Shown: in pieces, positions 1 to 8,545 of the stretch
How positions within the stretch are numbered: position 1 is the first letter of the stretch
Layout of the letters: the number at the start of each line of letters is the position of its first letter
From: JAPOXR01 sp965221935
GTDB lineage: Bacteria > Pseudomonadota > Alphaproteobacteria > Rhodobacterales > Rhodobacteraceae
Assembly (NCBI GenBank): GCA_965221935.1
Contig: CBDCSZ010000051.1
Span: 124,001 to 188,000, forward strand
Reading direction: 5' to 3'
Length of the DNA stretch: 64,000 bases
The notes under the pieces: generated by a model
What the model saw: only the letters and a program-made list of their open reading frames with translations
The model's database searches: none
What the model was told of the DNA's origin: nothing
Made by a program: the position numbers and the translations under genes

Positions 1-377
1 TGCCTGCGGCGGTCGGCGCCAAAGCCGGTTTGCCGGAACGGCCGGTATTGGCCATCGCCGGAGACTATGGATTTCAATACACGCTGCAGGAGCTGGGCAC
101 CGCCGCCGAACTCGCTCTGCCGCTTGCCATCATCGTCTGGGACAACCAGGCGCTTCAGGAAATCGCCGACAGCATGGAACGGTCGCAGATTGAGCCCACC
201 GCCGTCAAGGCGTTCTACCCGGATTTCCCGTCTCTCGCAGCGTCCTACGGTCTTCTGACTTCCAGCCCGCAGTCGCTGGCGCAGTTTATTGCCGCCGTCG
301 CCGATGCGCTGCAAGCCGACCGGCCGACGCTCATCCATGCCGACACGCGCAAAATCGTCGGCCGCAGCGAGGCTTGA
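1..377 (+). CDS. Thiamine pyrophosphate-dependent enzyme, C-terminal part (cut by window edge)
   Basis: The reading frame is open from base 3, so this is the last ~124 residues of a longer protein. It carries the C-terminal TPP-binding module of the acetolactate synthase superfamily: an alanine/glycine-rich lead (PAAVGAKAGLPERP), the GD(G)-type motif as GDYGFQYT, and the closing aromatic/Asn end of the motif as IIVWDN. The wording around QEIADSMERSQIEP and the PDFPSLAASYG segment resembles 2-oxoacid decarboxylases of the AruI (5-guanidino-2-oxopentanoate decarboxylase) type more than true acetolactate synthases; that comparison is from memory. The usual GDG is GDY here. It runs towards the convergent mgd operon, 16 bases from the mgdD stop, so it is probably not part of that operon. 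The substrate cannot be set from this fragment. Confidence 0.8.
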   Translation, partial: PAAVGAKAGLPERPVLAIAGDYGFQYTLQELGTAAELALPLAIIVWDNQALQEIADSMERSQIEPTAVKAFYPDFPSLAASYGLLTSSPQSLAQFIAAVADALQADRPTLIHADTRKIVGRSEA

Positions 378-393
378 ACGCCGGCGCGGTCGA

Positions 394-963
394 TCACGAG
401 ACGTTGTCAATCGATGTCGTGACCGTGTGCAGAAACGATTCCGCTGACGAGCTTGCTGACAGCAGCAGGAAACAGTTCGGCTCCTCGCAATAGACGATGC
501 TTCCCAGATGCTCCATCACAGTCCTTGCGGCGGTTCCGGCGGTGAACACGCGCGGATGAAGATCAATTGGGCAAATGCGCTCCAGGGCTGGAATTGCCAG
601 CGCCCCCGCAAGGCGCAGAGCGACCCAGCTGTCGGACTGATCGGTGAAATACCCGTGTGCGCCCAGCGCTGACCGCGTCAGTTCCAAGGCCGGCCCGCCC
701 GGACCCTGGAAAAGCGCAAACCACTGATCCGGTGACATTCCGAGGACCAATGGGGGATCGGACAGGGCGCCGGTCGATGCTCCCGGAGCCGGCATCGGAT
801 GCCCCCACGCTGCGGCCGCGCTTTCATTCAGCCGGTCGCTTACTCCCAGAGGACAGGCAATCGACACAATCGAGAGATCGGTGACCTCGGCCAGCTCGGC
901 GGCGTCAAAAATCTTCCTGTAGCCGCCGAGAAACGGCTCTGCCGTGAGTGTGTGTTCAGCCAC
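394..963 (-). CDS. mgdD: N-methylglutamate dehydrogenase subunit D (sarcosine oxidase gamma-like)
   Basis: Last gene of the four-gene minus-strand operon. The protein is about 189 residues and matches the SoxG family, a small GcvT-related subunit (LGVSDRLNESAAAAWG and the MSPDQWFALF segment). I chose the GTG at 963 because it overlaps the stop of mgdC by eight bases (GTGGCTGA), the tight coupling seen along the whole operon. A longer in-frame start at 1098 would lie deep inside mgdC. In heterotetrameric sarcosine oxidases this subunit packs against the alpha subunit and completes the enzyme. I call it mgdD rather than soxG because gmaS and mgsABC lie next door. Subunit letters follow gene order in the operon. 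Confidence 0.85.
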   Translation of the reverse strand: MAEHTLTAEPFLGGYRKIFDAAELAEVTDLSIVSIACPLGVSDRLNESAAAAWGHPMPAPGASTGALSDPPLVLGMSPDQWFALFQGPGGPALELTRSALGAHGYFTDQSDSWVALRLAGALAIPALERICPIDLHPRVFTAGTAARTVMEHLGSIVYCEEPNCFLLLSASSSAESFLHTVTTSIDNVS

Positions 964-3904
964 GGAGCCGTTCCCCTTCAGGATCAAAGAAGTGCGGTGA
1001 GACAATCTCGACCTCGACCGTCCGGCCCCGCACCGGGTTGGCGGCCAGCACTGTTTCGCCGACACGGCTGCCGCCATTCCTGATGAAGCCAAGTCCAATC
1101 GAATGCCCGAGCATCGGCGACCAGGCGACAGATGTCATCCAGCCTTCGTCATTCTCCAGCGTTGTCGCCGCCCCAAGGGCGAAAAAGTGTGAACCGGCGG
1201 ACAACTCCTCGTTTTGGTTCACCGGCCGGAATCCCATCAGGCGGACGGCATCCCCGCGGGTCATCTCTTCCCGCTGCGACAGCACATTGCCGATGCAGTC
1301 CTTTTTCTGCGACACCATCCTGCCCAGTCCGAGATTATGCGCCGTTGTCTGGCCGTTCAGTTCGTTGCCGGCGGCATGTCCTTTTTCAATGCGCATGACT
1401 CCAAGCGCCTCCGTTCCGTAGGGAACGGCATCGAATTCCCTGCCGGCATCCATGAGCGCCCCCATCATGCAACGCCCGTAGCGCGCCGGCACCGCGATTT
1501 CGTAGGCAAGCTCACCGGAAAACGAAATGCGGAACAGGCGCGCCGGGACGCCGCCGCACACCGTCAGCTCGCCGCATGCCATGAACGGAAAGGCCGTGTT
1601 CGAAATGTCGTGGCCTTCATCGACCAGTTTTCTGAGAAGCTTACGCGAATTCGGTCCGGCGACCGAGAACTGCGCCCAGCCGTCGGTCACCGAGATCATG
1701 TGCACATCAAGCTCGGGCCACAGGCACTGCCGGGCGAATTCCATCTGCCGGAACACCAGCACCGCATTCGCAGTGGTGGTGGTCATGACATAGTGGTTTT
1801 CCCCGAGACGGGCTGTCGTGCCGTCATCATAAGCGATCCCGTCCTCGCGCAGCATCAGCCCATAACGGACCCGGCCAACGGCAAGAGTGGCAAATCCATT
1901 GCAATAGACTTTGTTGAGAAACGCATTCGCGTCGCGGCCCTGGATGTCGATCTTGCCGAGCGTGGTGACATCGCAGACGCCGACCGAGCCGCGGGTGGCT
2001 CGAACCTCCCGGTCAACGCTCTGCCGCCAATGCGTTTCGCCGGCGATCGGGTACCACTGCGCCCGCAGCCAGGCTCCGGTTTCGACGAAGACCGCCCCGC
2101 GCCGCTTTGCCCAGCTGTGGCTTGGGGTCAGCCGTGTCGGCCGGAATTCCCTGCCGCGCGAACGGCCGGCGAAGGCGCCGATGGCGACCGGAGTGTACGG
2201 CGGCCGGTAAACCGTGGTTCCGGTCTCTTCAATCGTGGCTCCAGACAGGCCGGCCATAATCGCGAGTGCCGGCACATTGGAGGTTTTTCCTTGATCGGTT
2301 GCCATTCCGAGCGTCGTGTAGCGTTTGAGGTGCTCGACAGAATGAAACCCTTCCCGGCGGGACAATTCGACATCCTTCACCGTTACATCGTTCTGCAGGT
2401 CAAGCCAGGCGCGGCCGCGGCTTTCCGCCACATGCCAAAATGCGGCGACGTCCGGCGTTTCGCTTTCCGCCGCCGGCGCCTCTTCCGCCGCCGGTGTCAA
2501 TCCGAGGGCGCGGGCGGCCGCGGCCCCGGCCGCGAACCCTTCTGACAAACAGTCGGCGAATCCAAAAGATCCATTGGCGGAACCGGCTACGGCCATTCCC
2601 GGGTCAAGATCCGTTCCGGGGACAAAGGCGGCGACCCGGCCGTCCCAGCGGGGCCGGTTGCGTTTGTGGCAGGTGAGATGCAGATTTGGGCTCCAGCCGC
2701 CCGACACCGCGAGGCAATCGACGGCAATCCGCTTGCCTCCCGACAGCTGGATCGATTTTACCGCCTTGCGGCCGCTTGTGCTGACAACGCTGCCTCCGAG
2801 GACGACCTCGGTGCCTGAAGTTGCGCATGTGCCCGGCGAGTCGCGCGTGTCGATGACCGCCGCGACATCGATCCCGGCGGCAGCGCAGTCTTTGGCGGTG
2901 CGCCAGCCGCTTTCGTTGTTGGTGAAAACAGCGATGCGTTTGCCGGCGGCGACGCCGAAACGGTTCAGGTAACCCCTGACAGCGCCGGCAAGCATGATGT
3001 TCGGCCTGTCGTTTGCGCCAAATGCAATGCTGCGTTCGGTGGCGCCTGTGCAAACGACCGATCTTTGGGCATAGATTCGCCACAGCACTTGCCGGGGCTT
3101 GCCGCCGGCGTCAGCGAGATGATCCGTTCTGCGCTCAAGGGCGCCGAATATCCCGTGATCGTAGACGCCGTAAACAGTGGTTCGCCGCAAAACCCGCACA
3201 TTGCCCATGCTTTCGAGTTCCGCCGCAGTTGCAGCCGCCCAGTCGCAGCCCGGCTTTCCGTCGATTTCGAAGGTTTCGAAATTCAGCCGCCCGCCAATGA
3301 CAAAATCCTCGTCGGCGATGATGACCCTCGCCCCGGCGCGGCCAGCGGCAAGGGCGGCGGACAGACCGGCCGGACCGGCGCCGGCGACGAGAAGGTCACA
3401 ATGAAGGAACCCTTTGTCGTAACAGTCCGGGTCCGGCAGCATTGACAGCCTGCCCAACCCGGCGGAGGCGCGAATCAAGGGCTCGTAAATTCGTTCCCAA
3501 AATGCCTTCGGCCACATGAAAGTCTTGTAGTAGAATCCGGCCGACAGAAACGGCGAAAGAAAATCATTGACTGCCATCAGGTCGAATTCGAGCGACAGGC
3601 GGTGGTGTTGGCTCTCCGCCTTGAGCCCGTCGAACAGCTCAACCGTGGTCGCCCGCGTGTTGGGCTCGCGATGGGCGCCGGTGCGCAAATGAACCAAGGC
3701 GTTTGGCTCTTCCGATCCGGCGCTGAAGATGCCGCGGGGGCGGTGGTATTTGAAGGATCGGCCCACGAGTTTCCGGTCATTGGCCAGAAGCCCGGACGCC
3801 AGTGTGTCGCCCGGGTGGCCGGACAATTGCCGGCCGTTAAAGGAGAAGGACAGGTTTGATCCGCGGTCAACCAGCCCGCCGCCGATCCGGTTTGGCTGCG
3901 TCAT
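956..3904 (-). CDS. mgdC: N-methylglutamate dehydrogenase large subunit (sarcosine oxidase alpha-like)
   Basis: 982 residues, normal length for SoxA-type subunits. Domains in order: an N-terminal 2Fe-2S-ferredoxin-like fold (FSFNGRQLSGHPGDTLAS, then KYHRPRGIFSAGSEEPN) at about residues 17-75, a Rossmann dinucleotide-binding core with LLVAGAGPAGLSAALAAG at about residue 165, and a C-terminal GcvT-like folate-binding half (RATRGSVGVCDVTTLGKID onwards). In the family the folate part captures the released one-carbon unit as methylene-tetrahydrofolate. The start is the ATG at 3904, whose ATGA overlaps the mgdB stop; an upstream in-frame extension to 3994 lies inside mgdB and lacks family features. 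Probable role: oxidative demethylation of N-methylglutamate to glutamate, with the beta-like subunit holding the active site. Confidence 0.9.
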   Translation of the reverse strand: MTQPNRIGGGLVDRGSNLSFSFNGRQLSGHPGDTLASGLLANDRKLVGRSFKYHRPRGIFSAGSEEPNALVHLRTGAHREPNTRATTVELFDGLKAESQHHRLSLEFDLMAVNDFLSPFLSAGFYYKTFMWPKAFWERIYEPLIRASAGLGRLSMLPDPDCYDKGFLHCDLLVAGAGPAGLSAALAAGRAGARVIIADEDFVIGGRLNFETFEIDGKPGCDWAAATAAELESMGNVRVLRRTTVYGVYDHGIFGALERRTDHLADAGGKPRQVLWRIYAQRSVVCTGATERSIAFGANDRPNIMLAGAVRGYLNRFGVAAGKRIAVFTNNESGWRTAKDCAAAGIDVAAVIDTRDSPGTCATSGTEVVLGGSVVSTSGRKAVKSIQLSGGKRIAVDCLAVSGGWSPNLHLTCHKRNRPRWDGRVAAFVPGTDLDPGMAVAGSANGSFGFADCLSEGFAAGAAAARALGLTPAAEEAPAAESETPDVAAFWHVAESRGRAWLDLQNDVTVKDVELSRREGFHSVEHLKRYTTLGMATDQGKTSNVPALAIMAGLSGATIEETGTTVYRPPYTPVAIGAFAGRSRGREFRPTRLTPSHSWAKRRGAVFVETGAWLRAQWYPIAGETHWRQSVDREVRATRGSVGVCDVTTLGKIDIQGRDANAFLNKVYCNGFATLAVGRVRYGLMLREDGIAYDDGTTARLGENHYVMTTTTANAVLVFRQMEFARQCLWPELDVHMISVTDGWAQFSVAGPNSRKLLRKLVDEGHDISNTAFPFMACGELTVCGGVPARLFRISFSGELAYEIAVPARYGRCMMGALMDAGREFDAVPYGTEALGVMRIEKGHAAGNELNGQTTAHNLGLGRMVSQKKDCIGNVLSQREEMTRGDAVRLMGFRPVNQNEELSAGSHFFALGAATTLENDEGWMTSVAWSPMLGHSIGLGFIRNGGSRVGETVLAANPVRGRTVEVEIVSPHFFDPEGERLRG

Positions 3905-4188
3905 CACGACCGTCCCGCAGCGACTGCCGCGTCGCGCGCCAGCTCCACCTTGGTGATTTCGTGGGTGAGGGTGTCGCGCGTCACCACCAGCCACGACCTG
4001 TCACCCTGTTCGTGATACCACAGCTCCCGCAGCTCGCCAGCCGGATTGGCCCGGATATACTGGTAGTCAAAGAATTTTTCCGCGGCCCGGTCATCGTCGC
4101 GGCACGGCCGGTCGATCAGCGAAGCGTCCCCGAGATACACAAATTCGGCGGCATCACGCGGCCCCAGCAATGGATGCTCAATGATCAT
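3904..4188 (-). CDS. mgdB: N-methylglutamate dehydrogenase small subunit (sarcosine oxidase delta-like)
   Basis: 94 residues, the usual size of SoxD. Family landmarks are the GPRDAAEFVYLGDA start, YIRANPAG and WYHEQGDRSWLVVTRDT. In sarcosine oxidases this subunit binds a structural zinc through a CPYCG pair near the N-terminus plus His and Cys in a WxHxxGC motif. Here those positions read HPLLG and HEQGD, so the zinc cysteines are missing although the rest of the fold is kept. The start at 4188 follows mgdA by ten bases, and the end overlaps mgdC in ATGA. The only cysteine (RPC, about residue 29) is not at a known ligand position. Family assignment is firm; metal loss is read directly from the sequence. 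Confidence 0.85.
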   Translation of the reverse strand: MIIEHPLLGPRDAAEFVYLGDASLIDRPCRDDDRAAEKFFDYQYIRANPAGELRELWYHEQGDRSWLVVTRDTLTHEITKVELARDAAVAAGRS

Positions 4189-4198
4189 CGCTCTGTCC

Positions 4199-5446
4199 TC
4201 AGTGCAGGTTCGGCTGGGCGCCGACCCCCTTTTCGTCGATCATGCGGCCGCGCCGAAAGCGATCGAGCCGGAATTCCCTAGCGATCGTGTGCGGCTCGTC
4301 CCGTGCCAGCAGATGGGCCGTGCAGTAGCCCGAAGCCGGCGTTGCCTTGAAGCCGCCATAGCACCACCCTCCGTTGAAATAGAGGCCGGAGATTTCAGTG
4401 CGGTCGATGATGGGCGATCCGTCCATCGACATGTCCATCACGCCGCCCCACATGCGCAGCAGGCGGGCGCGGCCAATGAACGGCATCAGGGCCATTCCGC
4501 CTTCGCACACATCTTCGACAGCCGGCAAATTGCCGCGCTGCGCATAGGAATTGTAGCCGTCGAGATCGCCGCCGAACACCAGCCCGCCCTTATCGGACTG
4601 GCTCACATAGAAGTGTCCCGCGCCAAAAGTGATCACCCCCGGCAGGACCGGTTTCAACCCTTCCGACACAAATGCCTGAAGCACATGCGACTCGATTGGA
4701 AGACGGATGCCGGCTGTCTCCATCACACGGCTGGAGGATCCCGCGACGCAGACGCCAACGCGGTCGGCGCGGATCGGTCCTTTATTGGTTTCCACGCCTT
4801 GGCAGACACCGTTTTCGATCTGGAAACCGGTCACTTCGCAGTTTTGGATAATGTCGACTCCAAGCGCGTCGGCGGCGCGGGCATAGCCCCAAACCACCGC
4901 ATCGTGGCGGACGGTGCCGCCGCGCGGCTGCCACAGGGCTCCCTGAATAGGAAAGCGCGCATTGTCAAAATCAAGGAACGGCGCGACTTTACGCAGGGCA
5001 TTCGCGTCAAGCAGCTCGGCGCCCGATCCCGTGAACCGCATGGTGTTGGCCCGCCGAACGGCTGCGTCCCTTTGCGGGTCCGAGTGGAAAATATTCATGA
5101 TGCCGCGCTGTGACACCATGGAATTGTAATTCAGATCCTGTTCCAGCCCTTCCCAGAGCTGCATTGAGAACTCGTAGAATGGCTGGTTGCCGCCCAACAG
5201 GTAGTTGGAGCGGATGATTGTCGTGTTGCGGCCGGTGTTGCCCGAACCCAGCCAGCCTTTTTCAAGCACCGCGACTCTGCGGACGCCGTAGACCTTTGCC
5301 AGGTAGTAGGCCGCCGCCATGCCGTGCCCGGCGCCGACAATGATGACATCATACTCGGGTTTGGGCTCCGGTTCCCGCCACATCCGCTGCCAGCCTTTGT
5401 TGCCGGTGAGACCCTGCGTCAGGATTTTCCAGGCGGAATAGCGCAT
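4199..5446 (-). CDS. mgdA: N-methylglutamate dehydrogenase FAD subunit (sarcosine oxidase beta-like)
   Basis: 415 residues. A DAO-type FAD domain begins with DVIIVGAGHGMAAAYYLAK (residues ~33-51), and the ARxTxx-like loop reads SGNTGRNTTIIRSN. His181 in GGTVRHDAVVWGYARAA sits where sarcosine oxidase beta subunits attach FMN covalently through histidine (His173 in the Corynebacterium enzyme, as I recall), so the flavin site looks intact. The C-terminal MDMSMDGSPIID-GLYFNGGWCYGGFK stretch is typical of the beta subunit. First gene of the operon, transcribed away from the GlxA-type regulator at 5532 with 85 bases between. The neighbouring mgsABC-gmaS operon argues for N-methylglutamate rather than sarcosine as substrate; that specificity is inference. 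Confidence 0.88.
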   Translation of the reverse strand: MRYSAWKILTQGLTGNKGWQRMWREPEPKPEYDVIIVGAGHGMAAAYYLAKVYGVRRVAVLEKGWLGSGNTGRNTTIIRSNYLLGGNQPFYEFSMQLWEGLEQDLNYNSMVSQRGIMNIFHSDPQRDAAVRRANTMRFTGSGAELLDANALRKVAPFLDFDNARFPIQGALWQPRGGTVRHDAVVWGYARAADALGVDIIQNCEVTGFQIENGVCQGVETNKGPIRADRVGVCVAGSSSRVMETAGIRLPIESHVLQAFVSEGLKPVLPGVITFGAGHFYVSQSDKGGLVFGGDLDGYNSYAQRGNLPAVEDVCEGGMALMPFIGRARLLRMWGGVMDMSMDGSPIIDRTEISGLYFNGGWCYGGFKATPASGYCTAHLLARDEPHTIAREFRLDRFRRGRMIDEKGVGAQPNLH

Positions 5447-5531
5447 CGCCGCTTCCTATCGATCCGATCGCTTTCAGCATACGCGACTTTCGGCGCTGGA
5501 CTTTTTTAAATGGGACTGGTTTTTGTCATGA
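5447..5531. promoter_or_regulatory. Divergent promoter region between mgdA and the GlxA-type regulator
   Basis: The 85 bases separate two divergent start codons, so promoters for both units must lie here or inside the genes. It holds a short AT-rich stretch around 5510-5527 (TTTTTTAAATG, TTTTTGTC). I see no convincing -35/-10 pair or palindrome. Confidence 0.35.
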
Positions 5532-6545
5532 ATGGACACAGATGCTCTCAATTTGCCCTACCGGGTCAGTTTGGCGCTGGTTGACGGGTTTGCCCTGATG
5601 TCGTTCGCCAGCCTTGTCGAACCGTTGCGGGCGGCAAATCTGCTGGCTGGGAAGACGCTGTTCCAGGTGCGGTGTTTTTCGCCGACGGGTGAATTCGCCG
5701 TCAGCTCGTCAGGGGCAATGATTCCCGCTTCGCGTCTCCCGGGAACCGGGGAGCGCAGCGACCTGGCGATGGTGGTCGCTGGCGGCAACCCGTTTTCCGT
5801 TGAAGATCCGCAGCTGTTTGCGTGGCTGCGGGCGCAGACGCTGCAGAGCGACCGTGTCGGCGGCGTTTCGGGCGGGCCGGTGGTCCTTGTAAAGGCGGGA
5901 TTGATGGCGGAACGCAGAATGACCGTGCACTGGGAACATGCGCATGCCTTGAGGGAATGGAGTCCCGATCTGCTGCTGGAGCCATCGCTGTATGTTATTG
6001 ACCGCGATCGCATCACCTGCGCCGGCGGCACCGCTCCGATGGATTTTGCGCATATGCTGATCGCAGACCGCCACGGGTCAGAATTGGCGAAACTGGTGTC
6101 AGATTGGTTCATGCACACCGAAGTCCGCCGCTCAGAGGGGCCGCAGCGGTCCGGCCTGATGGAACGCTACGGCACCCGCAGCCGGCCTGTCCTGTGCGCG
6201 ATTGAAGCTATGGAAGCGCATGTGGCGGATCCGCTTTCACTGCAGCGGCTGGCGCGCCGGGCCGGTGTCAGCCTGCGGCAGCTGAGTCGCCTGTTTCAGC
6301 GGGACCTGGGACAATCGCCAATGGCGTTTTACCGTGGTCTGCGGCTGGAAATCGCGGAACGGCTTTTGAAAGGCACAACTTTGTCTGTGACCGAGATCGC
6401 GTTGGCAACGGGATTTTCTGACTCGGCCCATTTCTCGAAATGCTGGAAACGGAGCCGAGGCAGCGCCCCATCGGCAACGCGTCCGGGCGGGCGCCGCGGG
6501 TCGCGCCTCTTTCCGGTCCCCGATGAATTGCCATTCTCGGCCTGA
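5532..6545 (+). CDS. GlxA-family transcriptional regulator (DJ-1/PfpI domain plus AraC HTH)
   Basis: 337 residues. The N-terminal ~190 residues have the DJ-1/PfpI-like fold found in GlxA regulators (VSLALVDGFALMSFASLVEP at the start, WEHAHALREWSPDLLLEPSLY, then the TCAGGTAPMDFAHMLI turn). The C-terminal ~100 residues are an AraC-type pair of helix-turn-helices (LQRLARRAGVSLRQLSRLFQ and VTEIALATGFSDSAHFSKCW). The AraC consensus ends in F(R)xxFG; here it reads KCWKRSRGSAP. Regulators of this type are common next to methylamine, choline and dimethylglycine catabolic genes in alphaproteobacteria. Position between mgd (divergent) and mgs-gmaS (same strand) makes it the likely activator of both units. 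Inducer unknown. Confidence 0.87.
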   Translation: MDTDALNLPYRVSLALVDGFALMSFASLVEPLRAANLLAGKTLFQVRCFSPTGEFAVSSSGAMIPASRLPGTGERSDLAMVVAGGNPFSVEDPQLFAWLRAQTLQSDRVGGVSGGPVVLVKAGLMAERRMTVHWEHAHALREWSPDLLLEPSLYVIDRDRITCAGGTAPMDFAHMLIADRHGSELAKLVSDWFMHTEVRRSEGPQRSGLMERYGTRSRPVLCAIEAMEAHVADPLSLQRLARRAGVSLRQLSRLFQRDLGQSPMAFYRGLRLEIAERLLKGTTLSVTEIALATGFSDSAHFSKCWKRSRGSAPSATRPGGRRGSRLFPVPDELPFSA

Positions 6546-6935
6546 GGCCGGCCCTGTGGCTGCGCCGCGGGAAGCCGGTCATTACATTCCCGCGCTTCGG
6601 CGCCGGACCGTTACAGATTCCTGATCCGCCGCTTGTTTCCGACGTTTTCAGACGCCCCGGCGGCGGTTTTCGTTTTCGGAAGCTCTGGGCACGGCGTAAA
6701 GTGCCGCTTTTCCTGCGCAGGCTGAAGCACAGGACCGCCGCCGTGACCCCTCGCCGCGATTCCCCAGGCGGTCCGGCTGCCGAGGCGCAGTCGCCCGAGA
6801 CGCAACAACCGTTGTCCGTCATCAGCCAAATTTCCCGGAGCTTGAATGGCAATTGCCTCACAGCCAGCCGCAGCGTCTTGACAAATCGGCGCGTTCAAAC
6901 ATGTTTGCGGTCTTTGGCTGGCCTGCGAGGCGGAC
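6546..6935. promoter_or_regulatory. Leader region upstream of mgsA
   Basis: 390 bases without a convincing gene. A good -35-like TTGACA lies at 6878-6883, 53 bases before the mgsA start. The hexamer 17 bases downstream (ATGTTT, 6901-6906) is a poor -10, so a regulator-dependent promoter is more likely than a strong constitutive one. A weak ribosome site (GCGAGG, 6925-6930) precedes the GTG. No riboswitch-like structure was recognised by eye. Confidence 0.3.
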
Positions 6936-7838
6936 GTGTGCGGAATTGTTGGACTGTTCCTAAAGAATGACACGCTGCGGGCGGAGCTCGGGCAGATGTT
7001 TGCGCCGATGCTGATCGAAATGACCAGTCGCGGCCCCGACAGCGCCGGGGTTGCGGTGTTCCGGAATCCCTCGCCCGAAGGCATGTGGAAAATCACCGCT
7101 TTCAACCCGGATCCGTCGACTGACTGGACGCAGGTCGCCGGCTGGTTGAGCGAACAGCTTGGCATTGAAGCCAGAGCCGAGCCGAACAGTTCGCATTGCG
7201 TCATTGCGGCAGGCGGCGACCCCGAACGCGCTGCGGAATGCATCGAGTCCCTGGGCGGCGGCATGCAGGTGATGAGCGCTGGCAGGCAGGTCGAGATCTA
7301 CAAGGAAACCGGACTGCCGGACGATGTGGTGAACCGGTTCTTCATCGACTCCATGGCTGGAAGCCACGCTGTCGGCCATACCAGAATGGCGACAGAAAGC
7401 GCTGTCACCACCGCCGGGAGCCACCCGTTTTCGACCGGACTTGATCTTTGCCTCGTGCACAACGGATCGCTGTCCAATCACAATCGGCTGCGTGATCTGC
7501 TGCGGCGGTCGGCGGGAATGAGTTTTCGCACCGAGAACGACACTGAAGTCGCGGCTGCGTACATCACTTATCGGCTCGGGCAGGGAAGGGATCTGCACGG
7601 CGCGCTCGAAGACTGCATCGATGATTTGGACGGGTTCTACACTTTCGTCGCCGGGTCGGCGGAAGGATTTGCCGTCTTGCGAGATCCCATTGCCTGCAAA
7701 CCGGCGGTGCTGGCGGAAACCGAAGACTATGTCGCCTTCGGTTCGGAATACAGAGCTCTTGCGGTTTTGCCTGGGATCAAGGATGCGCGGGTGTGGGAGC
7801 CAGAGCCGGCGATTGTCTACAGCTGGACACTCCATTGA
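6936..7838 (+). CDS. mgsA: N-methylglutamate synthase subunit A, class II glutamine amidotransferase domain
   Basis: 300 residues beginning (V/M)CGIVGLF: after removal of the start residue, Cys2 is the N-terminal nucleophile of Ntn-type amidotransferases. Other GATase II landmarks are SRGPDSAGVAVF, GSHAVGHTRMATESAV and LVHNGSLSNHNRLRDLL. The GTG at 6936 is fixed by this catalytic cysteine. It corresponds to the glutaminase region of glutamate synthase large subunit as a separate polypeptide; with MgsB and MgsC it makes an enzyme that forms N-methylglutamate from gamma-glutamylmethylamide and an acceptor. The stop overlaps the mgsB start (TGATG). Assignment rests on linkage to gmaS and mgd; a GlxB-type paralogue at 44248 is the alternative name. 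Confidence 0.85.
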   Translation: MCGIVGLFLKNDTLRAELGQMFAPMLIEMTSRGPDSAGVAVFRNPSPEGMWKITAFNPDPSTDWTQVAGWLSEQLGIEARAEPNSSHCVIAAGGDPERAAECIESLGGGMQVMSAGRQVEIYKETGLPDDVVNRFFIDSMAGSHAVGHTRMATESAVTTAGSHPFSTGLDLCLVHNGSLSNHNRLRDLLRRSAGMSFRTENDTEVAAAYITYRLGQGRDLHGALEDCIDDLDGFYTFVAGSAEGFAVLRDPIACKPAVLAETEDYVAFGSEYRALAVLPGIKDARVWEPEPAIVYSWTLH

Positions 7839-8545
7839 TGCGGCAACGCGGCGAAAATCCTGTCATCCTGGACGTTGAGTCGCTGTCGCTGCGCCAGGTC
7901 AATGACAGGCTTCAGCAGGAAAACGGAACAGAGGAAGCCGGGTATTTCCGCATTCGAAATCCGCGCGGCTTGCACGCGCTTGCCTGCGGGCTTGACGCCC
8001 CGGTTATGGTCGAGATCGAAGGACATGCCGGCTACTACTGTGCCGGCATGAACAAACGCGCCGATGTGACCATTGACGGCAACGCCGGCCAGGGTGTCGG
8101 CGAAAACATGATGTCGGGAAGGGTGCATGTGCGCGGCGATGCGAGCCAGTCCGCCGGCGCAACCGCGCACGGCGGGCTGTTGGTGATTGACGGTAACGCG
8201 GCGGCAAGATGCGGGATCTCGCTCAAGGGAGCGGATATCGTGGTCAAGGGCAGCGTCGGTCATATGAGCATGTTCATGGCTCAGGCCGGCAGGCTTGTCG
8301 TGCTGGGCGACGCCGGCGATGCTCTTGGCGATTCGATTTACGAGGCGCGCATCTACCTGCGCGGAAAAGCGGCAAGCCTCGGCGCCGACTGCGAGCAAAA
8401 ACCGATGCGCGACTCACATCGGAAAGAGCTGCGCGAACTCTTGGCAAGGGCCGGATGCGCGGCGGCGGACGTCAATGAATTCACACGCTATGGGTCAGCC
8501 CGCGGACTCTACAACTTTAAGGTCGAAAATGTCGGCGCCTACTGA
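7838..8545 (+). CDS. mgsB: N-methylglutamate synthase subunit B (GltB C-terminal beta-helix domain)
   Basis: 235 residues starting at the ATG that overlaps the mgsA stop (TGATG). The body is the right-handed beta-helix typical of the glutamate synthase C-terminal domain, visible as repeated glycine-rich strands (GQGVGENMMSGRVHVRGDA, LKGADIVVKGSVGHMSMFM, LGDAGDALGDSIYEARIYL). This domain has no catalytic residues and serves as a structural linker between the amidotransferase and FMN parts. The 3' end overlaps mgsC by 17 bases, so the three subunits should be made in fixed ratio. Equivalent to GlxC of the second cluster. Confidence 0.85.
   Translation: MRQRGENPVILDVESLSLRQVNDRLQQENGTEEAGYFRIRNPRGLHALACGLDAPVMVEIEGHAGYYCAGMNKRADVTIDGNAGQGVGENMMSGRVHVRGDASQSAGATAHGGLLVIDGNAAARCGISLKGADIVVKGSVGHMSMFMAQAGRLVVLGDAGDALGDSIYEARIYLRGKAASLGADCEQKPMRDSHRKELRELLARAGCAAADVNEFTRYGSARGLYNFKVENVGAY

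Noticed and set aside
1214..2545. 443-residue plus-strand open frame
   Set aside because: Antisense to mgdC, which has clear domain motifs throughout; the plus frame has none.
6878..6906. Strong sigma-70 promoter for mgsA
   Set aside because: The TTGACA is good but the spaced -10 (ATGTTT) is poor, so it is noted only as a possible regulator-dependent promoter.
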